From Aquitalea palustris (GTDB lineage Bacteria; Pseudomonadota; Gammaproteobacteria; Burkholderiales; Chromobacteriaceae): a DNA stretch of 64,000 bases. Positions 19,467 to 26,903 of this stretch are shown piece by piece. Made by a program: the position numbers and the translations under genes. How positions within the stretch are numbered: position 1 is the first letter of the stretch; each line of letters opens with the position of its first letter. The notes under the pieces were generated by a model. It ran no database searches. It was not told the origin of the DNA and worked only from the letters and a program-made list of their open reading frames with translations. The stretch is from the NCBI RefSeq assembly GCF_003693445.1, contig NZ_RFAR01000052.1, positions 1 through 64,000 of the forward strand. The letters are read 5' to 3'.

Positions 19467-21338
19467 CTAAAGCCGCATGCCCAGGCTGAGGGAAAACAGG
19501 CTGCGGTCACGCAGCAGGTTGTAATCGCCGCCACCGGTTTTCAGGTAATTGATGTCTAGCTGGTAGCGGCGGCGCATTTCCAGGCTGAGGCCCAGCATGG
19601 CAGTGAAGCGCCCCTGCGAGTACAGGCCATCATAGGAATAACCCCGCACATCCTGCCCCAGCGTCAACGCCGGGGTGAGCGTGAGTTCCGGCCAGAGGCC
19701 GCTATAGCGGCTTTCCAGCCGGGCACGCAGGCCCCAGGCATGGCTGGTGACAAACCCATCCAGCCGGCAGCTGGCTGCATCACTCGTGCAGACCGGATTG
19801 TTCTGACTGGGTGCCATGCCCCAGCCACCACGGCCATAACGCATCACCGAGGGGTCTGGCAGAGCAATCACATATTTCGACCCCAGTTCGGCCGACAGCT
19901 TGGCTGCCCCACCCCATACCTGGCCCAGTTCATGGCTGGCACCCAGGCTGAGATTCAGCACCCGAAACCGATCATAGCCATCTGCCGAGGCCCCTGCCGG
20001 CAGCTGGAGCAGCCGCGCCAGCGGTCCGCGCCCCAGCAACAGGCCATTGAGAAAGTCGGCACCATTCCAGGCCAGTGGCTGATCCGGGATGTAGGCCAGT
20101 TCGGCATAGGCTGCGCCACGCCCAGCCTGGCCGGTCTTGAAATTGACGGCAAACAAGTGCAGATCCGCCGGAAAGCTGCGGTAATACTGGCTGCTCAGTC
20201 CAGTCGGCTGCGCTTGCCCGGTATTGGCCAGCAAGGGCGTGAGCACCCCGGCGCTATTATGCTGCACCCCGGTATAGCCCACCTTGCTGTCGATATTGGC
20301 CGCGTAAAAGCCGAACTGGCCCACGCCATCCAGCAGGTAATGCATGCCAAGACCGTATTGCCCGCCGCTAGGCAGCCGGTCTGCCGCACGGCTGACCGAG
20401 TCCAGCGCATTGCCCAGCGACTGTGCATCGGTGGTGCTGATGCTGCGGTGGTAAAGGGCCGACAACAAGCTGCCGTTCAGCGTCAGCGCATTGCAACCCG
20501 GCTGCACATAATCGCCCGTAGAGTAAAAAGTGCCGCACCCCGGATAGACATTGGGGGCAAAGGCAAACTGGTAAAAACCATCCAGGCTGAGCCGCTGGTT
20601 GAGCTCCAGCTTGCCATACAGCGCCCAATCCGGAATGCCCGCCTCGGCAGACACCGAACTGGCGCGGCTGAGCGCGGCGTAATCGGTAGCGTTGACTTGC
20701 GACAGCACGCCACCAGAGGTGGGGCTGCCCCAGGGAAGGGTCTGGCGCCCTGCGCGCAACAACAACGGCAGCCCTGCCAGGCTGGTTGTGCCATACAGGT
20801 AGGCATCATCCAGCACCACATTGCCAAAGCGTCCCAGTGGGACAAAGCCCTCATCGCTCAGCGGCGCGCCGGCCTGGTAATGATTGGGGACATTGCCATG
20901 CGCCACCCCTTGCTGTGACAGGGCGTAGTCATACCAAGCCTTGCCGGCCAGCCGCAGGCCCAGGCCGCGATACTGCAGATCGGCCTGCAGATAGCCCTCC
21001 AGCGCCGTGGACACCGCATCGCCGCTACGATAATTCAGATCACCGTCATTCAGGCTCTTCATATTGGTGCCGCTGGTCAGTTGCGGATCGGGGTTAGCCG
21101 CACGCAGCACCGTCCCGACGCCCAGCCAGCCCCGCAAATCCAGCGTGGCGGCATCCAGTTCCAGCTGCACACCCGGCCCCAACGCCGGCTTGACCGCGCC
21201 CAGGCCATTGCTGATTTCGGCAGCCAGCAGCGGCGCGGCACAACATGCCAGCCACAGCCCCGCCAACCCGCTTGTGCTACACCCCCGCCCCGGGGCTTGC
21301 CGGTATGCCCTGGCAGCCCATTGTTTGTTTTTGTGCAT
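19467..21338 (-). CDS. DUF1302 family outer-membrane protein
   Basis: The protein has 623 residues from the ATG at 21338; a TTG five codons earlier is less likely. A signal peptide is visible: a basic start, then GLAGLWLACCAAPLLA with likely cleavage before AEISNGLGA. The rest alternates beta strands ending in aromatic or hydrophobic residues and finishes with SLFSLSLGMRL, as in outer-membrane barrels. The motifs NDGDLNYRSGDAVST, RFGNVVLDDAYLYG and RAGRQTLPWGSPT belong to the DUF1302 family, which usually sits beside a DUF1329 partner and is linked to uptake or export of hydrophobic or aromatic compounds. No DUF1329 gene is present here. Two regions contain paired cysteines that may form extracellular disulfides (inference). 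Confidence 0.85.
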   Translation of the reverse strand: MHKNKQWAARAYRQAPGRGCSTSGLAGLWLACCAAPLLAAEISNGLGAVKPALGPGVQLELDAATLDLRGWLGVGTVLRAANPDPQLTSGTNMKSLNDGDLNYRSGDAVSTALEGYLQADLQYRGLGLRLAGKAWYDYALSQQGVAHGNVPNHYQAGAPLSDEGFVPLGRFGNVVLDDAYLYGTTSLAGLPLLLRAGRQTLPWGSPTSGGVLSQVNATDYAALSRASSVSAEAGIPDWALYGKLELNQRLSLDGFYQFAFAPNVYPGCGTFYSTGDYVQPGCNALTLNGSLLSALYHRSISTTDAQSLGNALDSVSRAADRLPSGGQYGLGMHYLLDGVGQFGFYAANIDSKVGYTGVQHNSAGVLTPLLANTGQAQPTGLSSQYYRSFPADLHLFAVNFKTGQAGRGAAYAELAYIPDQPLAWNGADFLNGLLLGRGPLARLLQLPAGASADGYDRFRVLNLSLGASHELGQVWGGAAKLSAELGSKYVIALPDPSVMRYGRGGWGMAPSQNNPVCTSDAASCRLDGFVTSHAWGLRARLESRYSGLWPELTLTPALTLGQDVRGYSYDGLYSQGRFTAMLGLSLEMRRRYQLDINYLKTGGGDYNLLRDRSLFSLSLGMRL

Positions 21339-21525
21339 GACTGATGGTTTCAAGCTGTTTTCGACGACATCCGCTCAGTGCCGCCACACCTGACGCCGGC
21401 TCCCCCGAGCACGACCTCATGGCAATACTGAGCAAACGCAGCCGGCATTCTAGCCGCTCATGCAAACCAACAACCAGCATATCCATATTAAATTAAACAT
21501 TTGCCCCAAACGGCAGGACCGGCCA

Positions 21526-22758
21526 TCAGGAAGTCGCCACCGAGGAGCGCAGTGCTGGCAAGGCATGCACGCGCCCCACCCACCACAGCGCCACCCCGAC
21601 CAGCAGCACCGCACACCAGCCATTGCTGCCATAGCCGATGATCTGTCCGCCGCTGCCGGCACTGAGCAGCAAGCCACCCAGCCAGGCACCGCAACCATTG
21701 CCCAGCGACTGAATGGCGCTGTTGACGCTGAGAAAGGCACCGCGCCGCTGTGGTTCCGGCACCGTGGTCAATAGCGCCTGCAAGGGAATCATGCGGCCGG
21801 ACAAGGCCACCATGAACACGGGAAAGAACGCCACGATGGCCAGGAAGGGAATCGTCGGCAAATGGGTGACAAACAGGATGGGCAGCATGGAAAACAAGGC
21901 CATGATGCGGAACAGCTGATGCTTGCCATAGCGGTCGGCCAGCCGGCCGATGCGCCGCGAGGTAAAGAAAGTGGCCGCGCCACCGGCCATGTAAATCCAG
22001 GCAATCTGCTGCGGTGCGATGCCGTGATTGGCCACCAGTACCGGCGAAATAAACGGAATCACCATCATGTGCGACACCATCATGATGAAGGTGAGGCCAA
22101 AAGCCCGCACATGGCGCGCATCGCTCAGCAAACGCCACAGTTCCGGCAGCACCTGACGCAGCGGAGGCGGAGCCACTTGCAGATGCAGCCTGAGTGAAGG
22201 CACCAGCCAGGCTGCAGCCAGCCAGATCAGCAGCGACAGCACCACCAGCAGGTAGAAGGGCGAGGACCAGCCCAGATGCGCCCCCAGCACGATGCCAGCC
22301 GGTACCCCGGCGATGGCCGCCAGCGAAAACGCTGTCATGATCACCCCGGTGGCCGCACCGCGGCGTGTCACCGGAATGATGTCGCTGACAATGGTCATGA
22401 TGATGGAGGCCAGCACACCGCCACTGAGGCCGGCAAAAGCGCGGGCCAGCAGCAACATGTGGAAATTGCTGGCCGTGGCGCACACCAGGTTCGACAAGGC
22501 AAACAGGCCGTAAATCACCAGCAGCAGGCGACGGCGGTCGAAGCGGTCGATATAGGTGGCCGCGAACAGACCAGACAGGCCGGAACACCAGGAATAGGCC
22601 GATACGGCCGTGGCAAAGGCCGCCGGACTGATGGCAAAAGCATGCATGATCTGTGGCCCCAGCGGCATCATCACCATGAAATCCATGATGATGGTGAACT
22701 GGGTCAGCGCCAGCAGCCAGAGCAGGCCACGTTCACGGGCAGGGCTTAATTCGGCCAT
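21526..22758 (-). CDS. MFS transporter
   Basis: The protein has 410 residues from the ATG at 22758, preceded by AAGGAAAA. Twelve membrane helices are discernible, with the MFS loop 2-3 signature (YIDRFDRRRLLLVIYGL) and a motif-C-like glycine/proline pattern in helix 5 (TGVIMTAFSLAAIAGVPAGIVLG). That helix-5 pattern is typical of proton-driven drug/H+ antiporters (DHA1, AraJ/YdhP-like). The substrate is not predictable. The gene lies downstream of, and on the same strand as, a LysR-type regulator gene 146 bp away. Confidence 0.88.
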   Translation of the reverse strand: MAELSPARERGLLWLLALTQFTIIMDFMVMMPLGPQIMHAFAISPAAFATAVSAYSWCSGLSGLFAATYIDRFDRRRLLLVIYGLFALSNLVCATASNFHMLLLARAFAGLSGGVLASIIMTIVSDIIPVTRRGAATGVIMTAFSLAAIAGVPAGIVLGAHLGWSSPFYLLVVLSLLIWLAAAWLVPSLRLHLQVAPPPLRQVLPELWRLLSDARHVRAFGLTFIMMVSHMMVIPFISPVLVANHGIAPQQIAWIYMAGGAATFFTSRRIGRLADRYGKHQLFRIMALFSMLPILFVTHLPTIPFLAIVAFFPVFMVALSGRMIPLQALLTTVPEPQRRGAFLSVNSAIQSLGNGCGAWLGGLLLSAGSGGQIIGYGSNGWCAVLLVGVALWWVGRVHALPALRSSVATS

Positions 22759-22904
22759 CCGGGTTTTCCTTGTAGTGGCCAGCAAGCAGCGTCGCCACGT
22801 TTTAATCAATTGACAATATCAACTAATATGCAAAATATAGACGAGCTTGTCAAGAATGCTTTCTGGCAAACGCACGGCGCCCATAGCACCAGGCAGCCCC
22901 ACAC

Positions 22905-23750
22905 TCACGCGACTGCAGTCTGCCTGGCAGACTGCAAATAATCATGCAAAGCCCGCAGTGCAGGCTTTTCCAGCGCTTGCGCCGCATAGCACAGGCCCAG
23001 CCGGCGGGTGAGTCCGGGGCCATTCAGCGGCCGCCCCACTACGCTGGCATTGCCTTCCAGCAAGGAAGGAGGCAATAGCGCCACGCCATAGCCGGCCTCC
23101 ACCATGCGCAGCGCCAGCCGCAATGAACCGGCATGCGCCGCCAGCATCAGCCCGGCGCCCCCTTCGCCATGCATGGCCAGCAGCCGCTGATGCGAGGCAT
23201 GCTGCGGACAGGTGATCCAGTCCTGCTGGCTCAGCTCGGCCATGGCCAGTTCGCTGCGCTGCGCCAGCGGGTGCTCGCGCGGCAAGGCCAGCACGAAGGT
23301 CTCCTCCCACAACGGTAGAAACAGCTCGTCCTCGCAGCGCAATTCTTCCGCGGCCAGCCTGGCATCGCCGGCACAACCATCCACCACACTGAGCAATAGC
23401 CCCGGAATGGCTGCCCGTGCCGCACGCAGCAGCGTCGCCACCTGCACGGCACCCAGATCAGCCTCGATACCCAGTTGCAGCGGCTGGCAATGATGGCGCT
23501 GGCGAAACAGCCGTAGCAGTCCATCGGCCTGATCAACCAGCTGCCGTGCCTGCGGATAAAACAGCCGGGCATCCTCGGTGACTGCCACCCCACGCGCCAG
23601 CCGCTCGAACAAGGTGGTCGCCAGGTCCTGCTCCAGCTGGCGGATGGTCACCGACAAGGTGGGCTGGGTAATGCATAGCCGCTGCGCCGCCGCCGTGATG
23701 CTGCGCTCCTCGAATACCGCGATAAAAGCCTTTAGCTGCCGTATATCCAT
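22905..23750 (-). CDS. LysR family transcriptional regulator
   Basis: The protein has 281 residues from MDIRQLKAFIAVFEERSITAAAQRLCITQPTLSVTIRQLEQDL. The helix-turn-helix occupies residues 1-60 and the periplasmic-binding-protein-like effector domain about 90-280. ATG at 23750 is chosen over one six codons upstream because the family starts here. It is divergent from a short-chain dehydrogenase gene with 109 bp between start codons, the usual layout for a LysR regulator and its target, and lies upstream of an MFS gene on its own strand. Confidence 0.92.
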   Translation of the reverse strand: MDIRQLKAFIAVFEERSITAAAQRLCITQPTLSVTIRQLEQDLATTLFERLARGVAVTEDARLFYPQARQLVDQADGLLRLFRQRHHCQPLQLGIEADLGAVQVATLLRAARAAIPGLLLSVVDGCAGDARLAAEELRCEDELFLPLWEETFVLALPREHPLAQRSELAMAELSQQDWITCPQHASHQRLLAMHGEGGAGLMLAAHAGSLRLALRMVEAGYGVALLPPSLLEGNASVVGRPLNGPGLTRRLGLCYAAQALEKPALRALHDYLQSARQTAVA

Positions 23751-23846
23751 AGATAAAACCGATACCAACCAGAGAAATTAAGCATTTTTCAGCCTGAAAA
23801 TTAATTCTTACACTATATCCAGCTTTTATCCATGCAAATTATCTAT
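23749..23846. promoter_or_regulatory. Divergent promoter region with palindromes (LysR / SDR)
   Basis: The 109-bp region is AT-rich. Its centre holds a 15-bp palindrome TTTTCAGCCTGAAAA (23786-23800). In addition ATAGATAA (23749-23756) and its exact complement TTATCTAT (23839-23846) lie next to the two start codons. LysR regulators bind symmetric sites with T-N11-A cores between divergent genes, so the central palindrome is the best operator candidate. Confidence 0.45.
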
Positions 23847-23859
23847 AGAAGGAAAAATC

Positions 23860-24582
23860 ATGCGTCCTCCGCTCATCATCATTACCGGGGCCAGCTCCGG
23901 CATCGGTGCCGCCACTGCGCGCCTGCTATCCAGCCACGGCCATCCGTTGCTGCTGCTGGCACGCCGGCTGGAGCGGCTGCAAGCCCTGCAATTGCCGCAC
24001 ACCCTGTGCCGCGCCGTGGACATCACCGACCGCGCCGCCGTCCTGCAAGCAGTGGCAGAGGCCGAACAGCAATTCGGCCCGGCCGATGCCATCATCAACA
24101 ATGCTGGCGTGATGTTGTTGGGCACGATGACTCAGCAAGACCCGACCGAGTGGGAGCGCATGCTGGAAGTCAACGTCAAGGGCTTGCTCAATGGCATTCA
24201 TGCCGTACTACAAGGCATGGTGGCACGCCGTCACGGCACCATCATCAATGTCAGCTCGATTGCCGGACGCAAAACCTTCCCAGGCCATGTGGCCTACTGC
24301 GGCAGCAAGTTTGCCGTACATGCCATTTCGGAGAATCTGCGCGAAGAAGTGGCCGGCCATCATGTAAGAGTGATCACCATTGCCCCCGGCGCGGTGGAAA
24401 CCGAATTGCTCAGCCACACCAGCGACGAAGCCATCAAGCAGGGTTATCAGCAGTGGAAGCAGGAAATGGGCGGGGTGCTGGCGGCGGAGGATGTGGCGGA
24501 AACCATTCGCTTTGCCTATCAGCAGCCACAAAGAGTGGCAATTCGCGAAATCGTGCTAGCTGCTACCGGTCAGCAAGCCTGA
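23860..24582 (+). CDS. Short-chain dehydrogenase/reductase
   Basis: The protein has 240 residues, with an AGAAGGA ribosome binding site before the ATG. The Rossmann nucleotide-binding motif is TGASSGIGAATARLL, followed by NNAGVM and the catalytic region NVSSIAGRKTFPGHVAYCGSKFAVHA with Ser, Tyr and Lys in YxxxK spacing. The ending (PQRVAIREIVLAATGQQ) resembles the YdfG/serine-dehydrogenase-like branch of NADP-dependent classical SDRs. The substrate is unknown. The divergent LysR gene is the likely regulator. Confidence 0.9.
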   Translation: MRPPLIIITGASSGIGAATARLLSSHGHPLLLLARRLERLQALQLPHTLCRAVDITDRAAVLQAVAEAEQQFGPADAIINNAGVMLLGTMTQQDPTEWERMLEVNVKGLLNGIHAVLQGMVARRHGTIINVSSIAGRKTFPGHVAYCGSKFAVHAISENLREEVAGHHVRVITIAPGAVETELLSHTSDEAIKQGYQQWKQEMGGVLAAEDVAETIRFAYQQPQRVAIREIVLAATGQQA

Positions 24583-24707
24583 GCTGAGCGGCTAACAAAA
24601 TGGCATCGCGTCCCGGCGGCAAGCCGCACCGATGCCGCTAGTACAAGCTTACGGCAAGGCGGTGCAAGGCCGCCGCCGGATTTGTGTTAGCCGCGCCAAA
24701 CGGCGCG

Positions 24708-25934
24708 CTAGGCCGTACTCATGCCGCGCCGGCCACCGATGAACTGCGCCAGGCTGGCGGACGGCATGGGCTCGGCCAGCAGGAAACCCTGCACCAGGTC
24801 GACGCGCAGCTGTTTGACCAGATCAAAATCCTGCTGCCGGCTCACGCCCTCCACCACCACCGCAACATTCTGGCTTTGCAGCATGCGCACGGCAAAACCC
24901 AGCAGCTTTTCTGCCGTGGGATCACCCGCCGCATGATGGACCAGCGTGCGGTCTATCTTGACTGAATTGGCCGGAATTTCCCGCAAATGGTGAAAGCCCG
25001 AATAACCTGCACCAAAATCATCCAGTGCCAGATTAAAACCCATCACCCGCAGCCGAATGGCATTTTCCAGCGAGCAGCTTAAATTATCCAATGGCTGCGT
25101 TTCCGTTAATTCAATAGTAATACGTGACGGTGGCAAATTACCGCCCTGCATTATCTTTTGCAATTTGTCCGGCATCCCTGGCTGATCAAATTCACGCATA
25201 TTGATATTAACGGCCACCCCGAGTTTTAACTCCGGGAATTGCACATCCCAATCGTGACAATCGCGCACCCCATGTTCCAGCATGCTGCAAAGCAGCTGCT
25301 CGCTCAGCCCGGTTTCATCGATACGCGGCAGGAACAAGGCCGGGCCCAACAGGCCCAGATCCGGATGCTGCCAGCGCGCCAGCGCCTCGACCGAGGTCAC
25401 ACGCGAGGTTTGCGGGTCGATCTTGGGCTGATACCACGGCTGGATCTGCCCGGCATGCAAGGCATGCTGCAGCTCCTTGCGGGAAAAATGGTAACGTCCG
25501 GCAGCGCCACCATGGCCAGCTGCCTTTGACTGCAACACCCGCAGCAGCAGCGGCGACAGTTGCGCGCGCGACAGCGGCTTTGCCAGGCAGTCCAGTACCG
25601 GTAACTCATGGTAGCCACTGACACGCTGCACGCTTTGCAAAATATCTGCCGCCTGTACGCTGCAGAAAATCAGCTGCGGCAAATTACTTATCGTGCGTAA
25701 ATAGCGCATCAGCTGAATGCCATCCAGATTTGGCATATCCAGATCACAAATCACCAAATCATAATTATTCGACTCCAGGCAAGACAAGGCCTGATAACCA
25801 TCGACGGCCTCGTCAACCAGGAGGGCACCCAATGCACGCAGCAATTGGTGTAATACCATGCGCTGAATGGCATGATCTTCTACAATCAATATTTTGAGCG
25901 GGAAGGATGTATTTCCGCAGGACTGGCTGGACAT
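24708..25934 (-). CDS. Response regulator REC-EAL, predicted cyclic-di-GMP phosphodiesterase (RocR-like)
   Basis: The protein has 408 residues. The receiver (about 13-135) has acidic residues EDH near 19-21, phosphoacceptor Asp in VICDLDMPNLDG (about 64) and Lys in AKPLS. The EAL domain (about 150-400) keeps VEALARW, the metal-binding ELTET, LDDFGAGYS, KIDRTL, VVVEGVS and QGFLLAEPM, so it should hydrolyse c-di-GMP. The architecture and size match RocR/PvrR of Pseudomonas aeruginosa, whose receiver competes for the kinase of a NarL-type partner. Here too a NarL-type regulator is divergent from it, with 194 AT-rich bases between. The loop after LDDFGAGYS (GFHHLREIPAN) has diverged slightly from the consensus. 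Confidence 0.9.
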   Translation of the reverse strand: MSSQSCGNTSFPLKILIVEDHAIQRMVLHQLLRALGALLVDEAVDGYQALSCLESNNYDLVICDLDMPNLDGIQLMRYLRTISNLPQLIFCSVQAADILQSVQRVSGYHELPVLDCLAKPLSRAQLSPLLLRVLQSKAAGHGGAAGRYHFSRKELQHALHAGQIQPWYQPKIDPQTSRVTSVEALARWQHPDLGLLGPALFLPRIDETGLSEQLLCSMLEHGVRDCHDWDVQFPELKLGVAVNINMREFDQPGMPDKLQKIMQGGNLPPSRITIELTETQPLDNLSCSLENAIRLRVMGFNLALDDFGAGYSGFHHLREIPANSVKIDRTLVHHAAGDPTAEKLLGFAVRMLQSQNVAVVVEGVSRQQDFDLVKQLRVDLVQGFLLAEPMPSASLAQFIGGRRGMSTA

Positions 25935-26033
25935 TCAAATCACCTGAAATGCAATACTTGGGTTTTTATAATTGTTACATTATCCTTATCAACATACTGA
26001 TTGCTGATGGGAAATTTCTGATTGAATACTAGA

Positions 26034-26060
26034 TTTTTCTTATGACTTTTTTAAGAAAAA
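26034..26060. promoter_or_regulatory. Perfect 9+9 inverted repeat in AT-rich divergent region
   Basis: TTTTTCTTA (26034-26042) and TAAGAAAAA (26052-26060) form a perfect inverted repeat with a 9-bp spacer. It lies in the AT-rich gap 25935-26128 between the REC-EAL and NarL-type genes, in a genome that is otherwise GC-rich. It could be a dimer-binding operator for the NarL/BvgA-like protein or a weak hairpin. The whole gap could also attract an H-NS/MvaT-like silencer. Confidence 0.4.
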
Positions 26061-26128
26061 ATAATTACTCTCCATCAGTCGAATGCTAGAAAAATATTAC
26101 TTCAATTGATACATCCTGGAGATTAATC

Positions 26129-26755
26129 ATGAAAAGCGTCATCATTGTTGATGATCATCCGGCCATATGCTTGGCCGTGCGTTCGGTGCTGGAGAAGTCA
26201 GGGCGGTATTCAATCATCGGGGAAACCGACAATGGGCAGTCTGTGATCGAGCTGGTCAGGGAACACAAGGCTGATCTCATCATCATCGACCTCAACATTC
26301 CGCGTATCAGCGGTCTGGAACTGATCAAGCGCATCAAGGGCCAGCACCCGGCGATCAAGCTGCTGGTCTTGTCGGCACAGGACGAAATGGTATATGCCTC
26401 GCGTTCAATGCAGGCCGGGGCCGATGGTTTTGTCAGCAAAAGCAAGGACTTGAACGCCATCTTGTCCGCCTCGGATGCCATCATGGCCGGCTACAGCTTT
26501 TTCCCGCGCGATGTGGTGTCCGGGGCCAAACTCAATGGCGAAAGCCAGCTGGACAGCCGCATCGACAAGCTGTCAGACCGCGAGCTGGCTGTGCTGCAGC
26601 ATCTGGCTCAGGGGCTGTCCAACAAGGACATCGCCGACCGGCTGTTCATCAGCAACAAGACAGTCAGCACCTACAAGGTGAATATCTTCGAAAAGCTGGG
26701 TATTTCCAATGTGGTGGATCTGACTGACTTTGCCCGCACCAACAAGCTGGTCTGA
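26129..26755 (+). CDS. NarL/BvgA-type response regulator (REC-LuxR HTH)
   Basis: The protein has 208 residues, with TGGAG 10 bp before the ATG. The receiver (about 1-120) has DDH at 8-10, phosphoacceptor Asp in IIIDLNIPRISG (about 54) and Lys in SKSKD (about 104). The LuxR-type helix-turn-helix (about 143-205, LSDRELAVLQHLAQGLSNKDIADRLFISNKTVSTYKVNIFEKLGI) is complete. It is close in size and style to EvgA, BvgA and RocA1, which control fimbriae or virulence genes. Together with the divergent REC-EAL gene it looks like a Roc-type output pair. No hybrid kinase gene is adjacent, so its phosphodonor lies elsewhere. Confidence 0.92.
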   Translation: MKSVIIVDDHPAICLAVRSVLEKSGRYSIIGETDNGQSVIELVREHKADLIIIDLNIPRISGLELIKRIKGQHPAIKLLVLSAQDEMVYASRSMQAGADGFVSKSKDLNAILSASDAIMAGYSFFPRDVVSGAKLNGESQLDSRIDKLSDRELAVLQHLAQGLSNKDIADRLFISNKTVSTYKVNIFEKLGISNVVDLTDFARTNKLV

Positions 26756-26851
26756 GTACGCGTCATGTCACCTTCCTGTTAACTGAACACCCCCACGCTG
26801 ACAGCCCGCCGGGTGGCATATGCACCACCCTCACCTGGACGATACAAAGCA

Positions 26852-26880
26852 AAACGCCGATCCTGAACAGATCGGCGTTT
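26852..26880. terminator. Bidirectional rho-independent terminator
   Basis: A perfect 10-bp stem (AAACGCCGAT at 26852-26861, ATCGGCGTTT at 26871-26880) lies between the convergent ends of the NarL-type gene and nrdJ, 23 bp past the nrdJ stop. A on the left and T on the right allow termination in both directions. Confidence 0.75.
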
Positions 26881-26903
26881 GCTTGATCAGACTACGGCAG
26901 GCT

